This document shows positions 25,893 through 34,105 of a stretch of 64,000 nt of DNA, piece by piece (positions within the stretch are counted from its first letter, which is position 1; each line of letters starts with the position of its first letter). The notes below the pieces were generated by a model, which was not told where the DNA came from, searched no databases, and worked only from the letters and a program-made list of their open reading frames with translations. The stretch lies in assembly GCF_007830595.1 (NCBI RefSeq), contig NZ_VLLD01000013.1; one strand, 5' to 3'. The position numbers and the translations under genes are program-made. This stretch comes from Treponema_B putidum (GTDB lineage: Bacteria; Spirochaetota; Spirochaetia; Treponematales; Treponemataceae).

Positions 25893-27095
25893 TCATTTTA
25901 GATTTTCAAAATCTAAATATTTTAAAACGGCGGCCAGTACAGCCGAGGTTCCTTTATAAAATAAACTTTCATCTACATCAAACTTATCCGAGTGATGAGG
26001 ATAAATTTGTCCGCCGCCATGAATAACGGGATTGGATAAAACAAAAAAAGTACCGGGAGCTTTTTGCAAAAAATATGCCATATCTTCACCGGCCATTGTA
26101 GGTACCGTAATTTCGTGGATAACATCTTCTCCCAAAATTTCTTTTGTACTTTCAATAAAAAATTCCGTAAAACCTTTATCATTTATTAAAACAGGATATC
26201 TAAAATCATAAACCGTTTTTGCTTCTGCCCTGTAAGATTTTGAAATACCTGAAGCAAGTTCTTCAATTCTTTTTGCAATGAAGCTGCGCTCGCTTTCATC
26301 CGTAGCACGTACCGTTCCTTCAATAAAAACCTCATCGGGGATTATATTGAAAGCGGTACCTCCATGTATTTGTCCTACAGTAATCAAGGCATGAGAAGTA
26401 GGCGGAAGCTCACGGCTTATTATTTTTTGCAAGCCCGAAACTATTTCACAAGCTATAGGAACAGGATCCGCCGAAAGATGGGGATAAGCTCCATGAGCTC
26501 CACGTCCCTTTATGATTATCTTGAATTTATCAGCTGCAGCAAAAAAAGGCCCCTTACATGCACCAATCTTTCCTTTTTCAACGCCCGGATAAATATAACC
26601 TTCATGAAGACCTATTACGGCATCAACCTTCGGATTCTCCATACAGCCTTCTTCAATCATAGGAAGGGCTCCTCCGGGATATTCTTCTCCCGGCTGGAAG
26701 AGAATTTTAACAGAGCCTTTAAATTCCGATGACAGTTCTTTGAGCACCATACAAGCTCCGAGAGCCATCGCCGTATGCCCGTCATGGCCGCAAGCATGCA
26801 TACAGCCCTCATGCTTTGATGAAAAACTTAGGCCCGTATTTTCTTTTATCGGCAAGGCATCCATATCAGCCCTGATTGCTATACATTTACCCTTTTCTTT
26901 ACCCTCAATGAGGGCAACAATAGCATTACCGTCAACAAGTTTATAATATGGTATTTGCAGTTCATCAAGCTGCTTACAAACATAACTAACAGTTTTAGGC
27001 AGGGATAATTCCAGCTCCGGAATCTGATGCAAATCCCGTCTAATTTGAATAATCTTAGCTTCTTTTTGTTTAACCAAGCCAATTATATCATACAT
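25893..27095 (-). CDS. M20-family amidohydrolase / N-acyl amino acid hydrolase
   Basis: This 400-residue enzyme belongs to the peptidase M20D group (hippurate hydrolase, IAA-amino acid hydrolase, N-acetyl-amino acid deacetylases). It has the metal site MHACGHDGHTAM, the catalytic glutamate pair in PGEEYPGG, and the lid-domain segment GRGAHGAYPHLSADPV. It removes acyl groups from amino acids or small peptides in the cytoplasm. Substrate choice cannot be deduced. Peptide use fits the amino-acid-fermenting lifestyle suggested by the Opp system. Confidence 0.88.
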   Translation of the reverse strand: MYDIIGLVKQKEAKIIQIRRDLHQIPELELSLPKTVSYVCKQLDELQIPYYKLVDGNAIVALIEGKEKGKCIAIRADMDALPIKENTGLSFSSKHEGCMHACGHDGHTAMALGACMVLKELSSEFKGSVKILFQPGEEYPGGALPMIEEGCMENPKVDAVIGLHEGYIYPGVEKGKIGACKGPFFAAADKFKIIIKGRGAHGAYPHLSADPVPIACEIVSGLQKIISRELPPTSHALITVGQIHGGTAFNIIPDEVFIEGTVRATDESERSFIAKRIEELASGISKSYRAEAKTVYDFRYPVLINDKGFTEFFIESTKEILGEDVIHEITVPTMAGEDMAYFLQKAPGTFFVLSNPVIHGGGQIYPHHSDKFDVDESLFYKGTSAVLAAVLKYLDFENLK

Positions 27096-27252
27096 ATAAC
27101 TTAAAACTCCTTAATGTAAATTCTATTTTACAATTATTGCACAGTATTTTGCAAGTGTCAACACAGTATCTTTTTCTTTATTGATTTTTTTAATTTTTTC
27201 CTTTATACTCAATGAGTGGAGGATCTTGTAGTTGAGATAGCCCTATGATTAT

Positions 27253-28344
27253 ATGCTTTTATTTTTAGAAAATTTTTTGATAACCTTTTTTTCTTCTCTT
27301 TTTGTACTTGTAAAAACAGGCTCATTTACCGCTATACCTTATTTTATGATCTTTTTTTCTTTAGGCCTTTGGTCTGGGATGATAAGCAATAATTATATAA
27401 AACCTTTAATTTTTATAACATTTATAATAGCTATAGCAAGCCTTGATAAAAATCTTGCTTTTTTTTCTCCTAGTTTTATAATTATGAATTTAGAAAACAG
27501 TAAACCCTCGAATGATTCTCAAAAAAATTATTTTTTATTTTTTAAATGTGTTCCCATTTTATGTCTTTTTTTTAATTTTGATCTTATTTTTTTTCTGTTT
27601 GCTTTGATTATATTTTTTTATTCAGGCGTTAAAGAAAACTATTTACTTAAAACATTGGAAGTAACCGGACTAAAAGACAAACTTGCCGAAAACATAATTA
27701 ATTCGGAAAAGAGAGAGAGAATTTTAAAGAATGATGTTTTAAAAAATGCCGAAATTTTAATTTTGGCCGAAAGAAACAGAATTTCAGGGAGTCTTCATAA
27801 CTCTATCGGACATACATTGAGTGCAGGTATTTTACAGGTAAATGCACTAAAATATATTTCCAATCAGGAAGAAGTAAAGAAAAGCCTAAATATTTTACAA
27901 AGTTCTTTAGAAAAAGGTATGACCGAAATAAGAGAATGTCTTCATAATATGCACAATGATTCTTTTAATTTACAAACAGGCTTAGAAGAACTTGCTGAAA
28001 ACACAAAAAAGCCTAAAATAGAATTAACATATAAAGTAGACTCCATATCCTATGAGCTAAAATACGATATTTTTTCGATAGTAAAAGAGAGCCTTTCAAA
28101 CACTATCAAACATAGCGGGGCAAGCGAATTGAATATCAGCATACTGGAACATATCGGCTTTTACTCTCTTATAATAAAAGATAACGGGCGAGGTTTTTCA
28201 GAAAAACAAATAAAAAATCTAAATTATGGTATAGGATTAAAAGTCATAGCAGACCTTGTAGAAAAACATAGAGGTATAATTAATTTTTATTCTAAAAACG
28301 GATTTAAAACCCATATCATATTTCCAAAAACAAAGGATAAATAA
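27253..28344 (+). CDS. Sensor histidine kinase, NarL/LiaS type
   Basis: This 363-residue kinase has about four to five N-terminal membrane helices (5-130) with little outside the membrane, a HisKA_3 dimerisation helix with the phosphorylated His182 (SLHNSIGHTLSAG), and a HATPase_c domain with N-box KESLSNTIKHSG and G-box DNGRGF and YGIGL. Its partner is the LuxR-type regulator one base downstream. The intramembrane-sensor layout resembles cell-envelope stress kinases. An in-frame stop lies 15 bases before ATG 27253, so this start is secure or lies further in. Confidence 0.87.
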   Translation: MLLFLENFLITFFSSLFVLVKTGSFTAIPYFMIFFSLGLWSGMISNNYIKPLIFITFIIAIASLDKNLAFFSPSFIIMNLENSKPSNDSQKNYFLFFKCVPILCLFFNFDLIFFLFALIIFFYSGVKENYLLKTLEVTGLKDKLAENIINSEKRERILKNDVLKNAEILILAERNRISGSLHNSIGHTLSAGILQVNALKYISNQEEVKKSLNILQSSLEKGMTEIRECLHNMHNDSFNLQTGLEELAENTKKPKIELTYKVDSISYELKYDIFSIVKESLSNTIKHSGASELNISILEHIGFYSLIIKDNGRGFSEKQIKNLNYGIGLKVIADLVEKHRGIINFYSKNGFKTHIIFPKTKDK

Positions 28345-28345
28345 A

Positions 28346-28951
28346 ATGAAAATAATAATAGTTGATGATGACTGCCTTGTAGTTTCTTCTTTAAAAACAA
28401 TATTAACAGCAAACGGATTCGATATTATTGCAACCGGTTCCACAGGATGCGAAGCTGTTTCTCTTTTTAATGAATACAAACCGGATATTCTTTTAATGGA
28501 TATAAGAATGGAAAATATGACCGGTATAGAAGCTAGCGAAAAAATCTTAGCTGAGCATAGCGATGCAAAAATACTATTGCTTACAACTTTTAACGATGAA
28601 GAATATATTACAAAAGCCATTAACTTCGGGTGTAAAGGTTATATATTAAAACAAAACATCAGCTCTCTTGTTCCTGCACTTAAGGCCGTCGACACCGGAA
28701 GCATTGTTTTCGATTCGGAGATAATATCAAAACTGCCTCAAACAAAACCGACACGCTCTCAATTTTTAGGAGACTTAAATGATAGGGAAACGGATGTCTT
28801 AGAATTGGTTGCTGACGGACTTAATAATAAGGAAATAGCAAGCCGCCTTAGTTTAAGCGAAGGAACAGTCCGTAATTATGTTTCTTCAATACTCGAAAAA
28901 TTGAATTTAAGAGACAGAACACAATTAGTAGTATATTATTATACAAAATAG
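28346..28951 (+). CDS. NarL/LuxR-family response regulator
   Basis: This 201-residue regulator has an N-terminal receiver domain with the acidic pair DDD (7-9) and phospho-acceptor Asp52 (LLMDIRM), and the conserved lysine in GYILKQ. The C-terminal LuxR helix-turn-helix has LNDRETDVLELVADGLNNKEIA. It is paired with the kinase upstream. The YihY gene starts 12 bases downstream, probably in the same transcript. Confidence 0.9.
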   Translation: MKIIIVDDDCLVVSSLKTILTANGFDIIATGSTGCEAVSLFNEYKPDILLMDIRMENMTGIEASEKILAEHSDAKILLLTTFNDEEYITKAINFGCKGYILKQNISSLVPALKAVDTGSIVFDSEIISKLPQTKPTRSQFLGDLNDRETDVLELVADGLNNKEIASRLSLSEGTVRNYVSSILEKLNLRDRTQLVVYYYTK

Positions 28952-28962
28952 GAGGACATTGA

Positions 28963-30294
28963 TTGAAAAGAGAAAAAAGCAATAGTCAAAAATTTTTAGC
29001 TTGGTATACAAGAGTTATTCAAGAACAAAAAAAAGGTCTCTATGATTTTAATCAAAAAATATATATCACAATTGTAAGTTTTGTAAATAATGACCTTTTA
29101 ACTACGGCGGCAGCAGGAGCATATAATTTTTTAATGTCCGCTCTTCCTGTTTTTATTTTAACATTAACTATTTTACTCCGTGTACTAAAACAAAGCCCGC
29201 AGCAAATAAAAGAAGCCCTAAGAGCGCTTTCAATTTTTCAAAACACGATTAATCTTGACAGATTTTTTTATTTTTTATTGAACGTAAATAGCTTTTCTTT
29301 TTTTGAATTTATTGTTTTGATTTTTGTTTTATGGATGGCCAGACGGTTTTTTGCAACAATTCAGCATTCAATCAGAAAAGTATACCGTAAGAAAATAAAA
29401 ATCACGCCGTTAAAAACCAGCCTAATAGTTATTTTAGGTGAAATAATTGTTGTCATCTTTCTTGTTTTTCTATTTATATTTTTAATAACGGGCTCTGCGG
29501 TATTTAGAAGTGATTTTGCTCAACCTGTTTTTTCAACTAGTCTATTCAGTCTTTTAAGGAACCTGTTTAAATTTATTCCCGTCATTTTTATGCAATTGTT
29601 TGTGTGTTTGGTATATTATTTGATGCCGCCTATAAAACCGTCTTTTAAAACAGCTTTGCTTTCATCTGCAGCCTGCACACTATCTTATTATTTTGTAAAA
29701 ATATTTTTTAGTTTTTTTAGATCTACAGCTAAATTTACATTAGTATACGGTCTTTTTACGAATGTAATACTTGTCTTAATTCAAGTATGGTTTTTCTTTT
29801 TCTTTTTTGTATTTTTTGCACAGTTTATGTACGTAAACCAATTTTTTAATAGTTTTATAATCTCGCAGCTGTACAGACTCCCGAAAGAAGATGCGCCCGG
29901 TTTTTTCAATCAGCTTTTAAGACATCTTTTTATTAGTCCGCCAAAAGAATACGGAAAACAAACTATAGAAATAAAAGCAGGAGAAACTATTTTTAATTAT
30001 GAAGATGAATCAAGTGAGATTTACTACATAATAGAAGGAACCGTAAGCGTTACAAGATTAAACAAAATTTTACATTTCGGAAAAGGAGATTTATTTGGAG
30101 AATTTGCCTGTCTTTTAAACGGAAGAAGAACGGGTACGGCTATTGCTGTAACCGACTGCCGTTTGGCCGTTGTGCCCGAAAATGTTTTTTTAGAAGCAAT
30201 TTCAGTGGATGGAAATCTTTCAAGACAGGCTTTAAAAATGTTGGCCGAATCATTAATAAACCACCCCCCCGAAACCCTGCATCGGGGCTGTTGA
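28963..30294 (+). CDS. YihY/BrkB-family membrane protein fused to a cyclic-nucleotide-binding domain
   Basis: Residues about 30-310 form a YihY/UPF0761 membrane protein with six helices (AAGAYNFLMSALPVFILTL at the start). Residues about 325-430 form a CAP_ED domain. Its phosphate-binding cassette is recognisable: Gly379-Glu380 (FGEF) and Arg388/389 followed by TGT. That suggests gating or regulation by cAMP, made by one of the cyclases in this window. The start is TTG 28963, seven bases after GGAGG. The usual YihY protein lacks this domain. A 7-C tract lies near the 3' end (30264-30270), part of a CCCCGA/TCGGGG hairpin. Confidence 0.82.
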   Translation: MKREKSNSQKFLAWYTRVIQEQKKGLYDFNQKIYITIVSFVNNDLLTTAAAGAYNFLMSALPVFILTLTILLRVLKQSPQQIKEALRALSIFQNTINLDRFFYFLLNVNSFSFFEFIVLIFVLWMARRFFATIQHSIRKVYRKKIKITPLKTSLIVILGEIIVVIFLVFLFIFLITGSAVFRSDFAQPVFSTSLFSLLRNLFKFIPVIFMQLFVCLVYYLMPPIKPSFKTALLSSAACTLSYYFVKIFFSFFRSTAKFTLVYGLFTNVILVLIQVWFFFFFFVFFAQFMYVNQFFNSFIISQLYRLPKEDAPGFFNQLLRHLFISPPKEYGKQTIEIKAGETIFNYEDESSEIYYIIEGTVSVTRLNKILHFGKGDLFGEFACLLNGRRTGTAIAVTDCRLAVVPENVFLEAISVDGNLSRQALKMLAESLINHPPETLHRGC

Positions 30295-30306
30295 TTTAAC
30301 CATTTC

Positions 30307-32004
30307 CTATCTAAAATTATATTTAGTAACTATCGGCTTTCGCTTTTGAGTAACATCATTAAAGTATTCATAAACACTTATACCTAAAAACGAACCCATG
30401 ATATTTACTATGTTCTTATATCCTTTACCTTTTAGAGCACAAAGTGCATTATAGCTTCTCTGACCTGAACGGCAATGTACATACACCGGCTTATCTTTCG
30501 GAATCTCGTTCATTCTTTCACGTAATTGACTCAAAGGAATATTTACGGCATTTATAATATGGCCTGCTTCAAATTCCTTAGGCTCACGGACATCAACTAT
30601 AAAAGCATTGTTTTCTACAAGTTCTCGAACCATAGTTACGGGAATTTGTTTATATACACCGTTTAAAATATTTAAACCTACAAGAGCTGCATGATTAACA
30701 ATATCCTTTGCAGTTCCGAACATCGGTGAATAGCAAAGCTCTAACTCTTTTAAGTCTTCCAAGGTTCCGCCCAACATAATAAATGAAGCTATAACATCTA
30801 TACGCTTATCGACATTTCCTTTTCCTATTGCTTGAGCTCCCAAAATTTTACCGGAAGGCTTAGCAAAAATCAGTTTAAAGAAAAGGGGATGTACATTCGG
30901 CATTATACTTACCTTATCACCTGGGATAACATAGACGAAGTCATAGTTAATGCCTTGAGCCTGACAATCTTTTTCATTAAGGCCTGTGCATGCAGCATTA
31001 TAATCAAAACATTGGATAACCGAAGAGCCGATGACTCCCGTATTTCTATGAGGAATACCGTACATATCATCTGCTGCTGCTCTGGCCTGCCTCTGTGCAG
31101 GGCCTGCAAGAGTAAGCCTTGTCTTTTTGTTTGTTATAAAATGGCTGACTTCAATAGCATCCCCTACTGCATAAATACCATCTACACTTGTACGGTAATT
31201 ATGATCTACTAAAATTGCTCCCGTATCTCCAAGTTTTACGCCTGCACTTTGGGCTAAAGTAACTTCAGGGCGGACTCCCAAAGATAAAACAACAGCCCCT
31301 GCCTCAATTTTTTTACCGCTCTCAAGGACAATAAAACCGTCTCCTATTTCTTTTATCCCGTCACCCAAAATTAAGTTTACTCCCTTATCGTACAATTCTT
31401 TATGAAGAATCTGAGCCATATCATAATCGAATGGGGCCATAACTTGAGGAAGTTTTTCTATAAGGAAAACATTTTTACCGGCAAGTTTAAAGTTTTCGGC
31501 AACCTCAATTCCAATAAACCCTGCACCTATAACCGCAATATCTTTTACATTATTAGCATTAACATAATCATCAAGTTTTGTAATATCTACAACATTTCTC
31601 ACTGTGAAGACATGAGGCTTATCGTATCCTGCTATTGAGCGCGGAACAACAGGAGCCGCTCCCGGAGACAGAACTAAAACATCATAAGTTTCATCAAACT
31701 CTTTACCGGTATTTAAGTCTTTTACCTTAACAATCTTTTTTGACGAATCAACTGCCAATACCTCGTGCGAAGTCTTTGCAATAATATTATATTGCTTTTT
31801 AAACTTTTCAGGAGTCATCAAAACAAGATTTTCACTTTCGGGAACAATTCTACTTAAAAAAAACGGCAAAGCACAGTTTGAAAATGATACATTGGGACCT
31901 TTTTCAAACATAATAACTTCAGCATTTTCATCCAAGCGTCTAACTCTTGCAGCAACGGAAGCACCGCCTGCAACACCTCCTACAATCACAACCTTCTTTG
32001 CCAT
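30307..32004 (-). CDS. CoA-disulfide reductase / NADH oxidase-like flavoprotein with C-terminal rhodanese domain
   Basis: This 565-residue FAD enzyme begins with GGVAGGASVAARVRR and carries the single active-site Cys44 (SFSNCALPF) of CoA-disulfide reductases, then a second nucleotide-binding fold (VIGAGFIGIEVAENF) and the dimerisation domain. Residues about 465-555 are a rhodanese domain with active Cys511 (VHCRSGQRSY). Such CoADR-RHD fusions reduce CoA disulfides, persulfides or polysulfides with NAD(P)H and serve redox or sulfur metabolism. A clear ribosome site (AAGGAG) precedes ATG 32004. Confidence 0.9.
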   Translation of the reverse strand: MAKKVVIVGGVAGGASVAARVRRLDENAEVIMFEKGPNVSFSNCALPFFLSRIVPESENLVLMTPEKFKKQYNIIAKTSHEVLAVDSSKKIVKVKDLNTGKEFDETYDVLVLSPGAAPVVPRSIAGYDKPHVFTVRNVVDITKLDDYVNANNVKDIAVIGAGFIGIEVAENFKLAGKNVFLIEKLPQVMAPFDYDMAQILHKELYDKGVNLILGDGIKEIGDGFIVLESGKKIEAGAVVLSLGVRPEVTLAQSAGVKLGDTGAILVDHNYRTSVDGIYAVGDAIEVSHFITNKKTRLTLAGPAQRQARAAADDMYGIPHRNTGVIGSSVIQCFDYNAACTGLNEKDCQAQGINYDFVYVIPGDKVSIMPNVHPLFFKLIFAKPSGKILGAQAIGKGNVDKRIDVIASFIMLGGTLEDLKELELCYSPMFGTAKDIVNHAALVGLNILNGVYKQIPVTMVRELVENNAFIVDVREPKEFEAGHIINAVNIPLSQLRERMNEIPKDKPVYVHCRSGQRSYNALCALKGKGYKNIVNIMGSFLGISVYEYFNDVTQKRKPIVTKYNFR

Positions 32005-32026
32005 AAATTACTCCTTAAAATAAAAT

Positions 32027-34105
32027 TTATCTTACATTTATTTTTTCAAATACTTTTTTATAATACAAAGCAACACAATCATTTGGAAATATTTCCAAAA
32101 CCTTATCAAAATATTTACTTGCAGCATTAACACCTTCAGTTGATAATAAATTTAAAGCCTTCTTCATATATTCTTGCGTGCTAAACTTTAAATTTTTAAT
32201 TGAATCATCGTCATCATCATATACTTCATATAAAAAGCCATCTTTGTTTAACGTATTTTTAATTTTCTGTATAGGCCTAATATAATGTTCGGGAATATTT
32301 TTCAGCGATTCATATATTTTATCGGATATAATAATACATGAACAATATTTTTTTGTAGATTCTTGTAAAACTTCTGCAACATGATAAGAATTGGAAATAA
32401 TAATACTGTCCATACGTGCTGAATTTCCTATAGTGCCTAAAAGAATATCGCCCATGTCAATACCTATACCTATTCTTAGAGGAGAAGAATTAGGAACCGA
32501 AATGCTATTCCTTGTAAGAGCCTTTTGTATAGCTACTGCACAAGAAAGAGCTGAATCAGCCCCGTCAGGAAATAAAGCAAAAAAACCGTCCCCTAAATAC
32601 TTAGTTATAACTCCGTTATATGTCCTTACAATCGGAGCAACCAATGCGAAATATTCATTCAATAATTCAAAAACCTGATTCGGTTTTAATTTTTCTGAAG
32701 TATGAGTAAATGAGCGGATATCTATAGATAGAATAGGCATTGTAAGCTCTACATTATCTCCTAACTTAACATCGGTTATTGATTTTTTATGTAAAAACTC
32801 TACAATTTGATCCGGCACAAAACGAATAAGAGACTTATTTATAAGACTCATTTCAACACCCAAATCTTCTATTTTTTTTATTGAAGCGACATAATCATCC
32901 AAGACTTTTACAGACAAAATAATAACGGCAAAAACCGTTCCTATCTGAAGCATAAATTCCCCGGAGGTAATTCCCAGCGAAACCATTAAATCGTAAACAC
33001 CGAATAAAAATAATACGGATGTTGCCGTAAATACCCATCCTGAAAATTCTTTCTTTTTCTTTAACCCGACAATTGCAACAACAATAATATAGACTACACA
33101 AAATACTGCAAAAACTTGATAGTAAATCAGTAAAAATACCGACACTTCAGGCGGAAGCACAACGGTAGATATTGCATATAAAATAGATACCGACAATATA
33201 ACTATGTAAGGAATTTTATACCTCAATTTTAAAGCCTTGCTTAAAAAAACGGTAAACAAAATAATAGGTAGAGGAACGGTAATATACCTCATAATAAAAT
33301 TAAATAACCATGGGGTATTAGGAAACAAAATAATAAAAATATGGGGATAAAAGAAAATTCCCCGCACAGCCAATACCATGGCTGTCAATGCAAACCAGAT
33401 AACAAAAGATGCCTGTTTATGGAAAAAAGAAAGGATAAAGAAAAACAAAGCAACCGAAAAAGTTATAGCAAATATACTACCGTAAAAAATCAGGTCGCCT
33501 CTAAACATTATTCCAATTTGAGATGCCTCGCCTAAAATAATCGGACCTGAAATATATCCCCTATTATTAAAAAAATTGGAAACATTAATAATTATATTTG
33601 ATGTTCCGTCTTTTAAGGGCCTAAATGCTATTTGGGAAGACCGTGTGCCGGGAGTTTCAGTTTCATTATTTATACCCGGCTGCCCCTGAGTATCAAGGTC
33701 TATTCCGTTTACCGCTATACTACAGCTTCCAAAAACTTGAGGAACTTGAATTGCATAAATTACATTAGGGTCTAAACCTGAAAGTTCCAATCCATACGAA
33801 CCATATCCATAATTGCGGCCAAGTTCCTTGCCGGAAAAATTACCGGGAACCTTAGAATAAAATTCTTTAGAGCCGTTCTTCAAAGAATAAAAGTGATTCG
33901 GCGTATAATGGAAATCACCTTTTAAAGAAAAAAGAACAGCCTCTGATAAAGGCCGAGACGGAATATTAACCTTACCTTTTTTTACTTCCAAATCTATAAT
34001 TTTTTGCTCATAAATAGGTGTAAGCAAATTAGTTAAATAGAGAAGAATAAATAAAAACAAAAAAGGTATAGACCCAAAAAATAATCTTTTTTTTTCTATC
34101 GGCAT
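32027..34105 (-). CDS. 7TMR-DISM receptor cyclase, C1-like half (metal-binding residues only)
   Basis: This 692-residue membrane receptor has an N-terminal helix, an extracytoplasmic jelly-roll 7TMR-DISMED2-like domain (about 35-195), seven helices (about 200-400), a class III cyclase domain (about 445-625) and a short TPR-like tail. The metal-binding aspartates are intact: Asp462 (SIDIRSF) and Asp506 (KYLGDG). The other half of the active site is gone. The adenine-selecting Thr is Ile568, the catalytic Asn is His575 and the transition-state Arg is Val579 (SNSYHVAEV). It therefore should not work as a homodimer. Its start overlaps the partner gene by 10 bases. See the finding on a split cyclase. 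Confidence 0.85.
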   Translation of the reverse strand: MPIEKKRLFFGSIPFLFLFILLYLTNLLTPIYEQKIIDLEVKKGKVNIPSRPLSEAVLFSLKGDFHYTPNHFYSLKNGSKEFYSKVPGNFSGKELGRNYGYGSYGLELSGLDPNVIYAIQVPQVFGSCSIAVNGIDLDTQGQPGINNETETPGTRSSQIAFRPLKDGTSNIIINVSNFFNNRGYISGPIILGEASQIGIMFRGDLIFYGSIFAITFSVALFFFILSFFHKQASFVIWFALTAMVLAVRGIFFYPHIFIILFPNTPWLFNFIMRYITVPLPIILFTVFLSKALKLRYKIPYIVILSVSILYAISTVVLPPEVSVFLLIYYQVFAVFCVVYIIVVAIVGLKKKKEFSGWVFTATSVLFLFGVYDLMVSLGITSGEFMLQIGTVFAVIILSVKVLDDYVASIKKIEDLGVEMSLINKSLIRFVPDQIVEFLHKKSITDVKLGDNVELTMPILSIDIRSFTHTSEKLKPNQVFELLNEYFALVAPIVRTYNGVITKYLGDGFFALFPDGADSALSCAVAIQKALTRNSISVPNSSPLRIGIGIDMGDILLGTIGNSARMDSIIISNSYHVAEVLQESTKKYCSCIIISDKIYESLKNIPEHYIRPIQKIKNTLNKDGFLYEVYDDDDDSIKNLKFSTQEYMKKALNLLSTEGVNAASKYFDKVLEIFPNDCVALYYKKVFEKINVR

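Noticed and set aside
30264..30270. 7-C run at the end of the YihY gene as a phase-variation site
   Set aside because: It is short, lies in the last ten codons and is explained by a CCCCGA/TCGGGG hairpin; a shift would only alter the extreme C-terminus.
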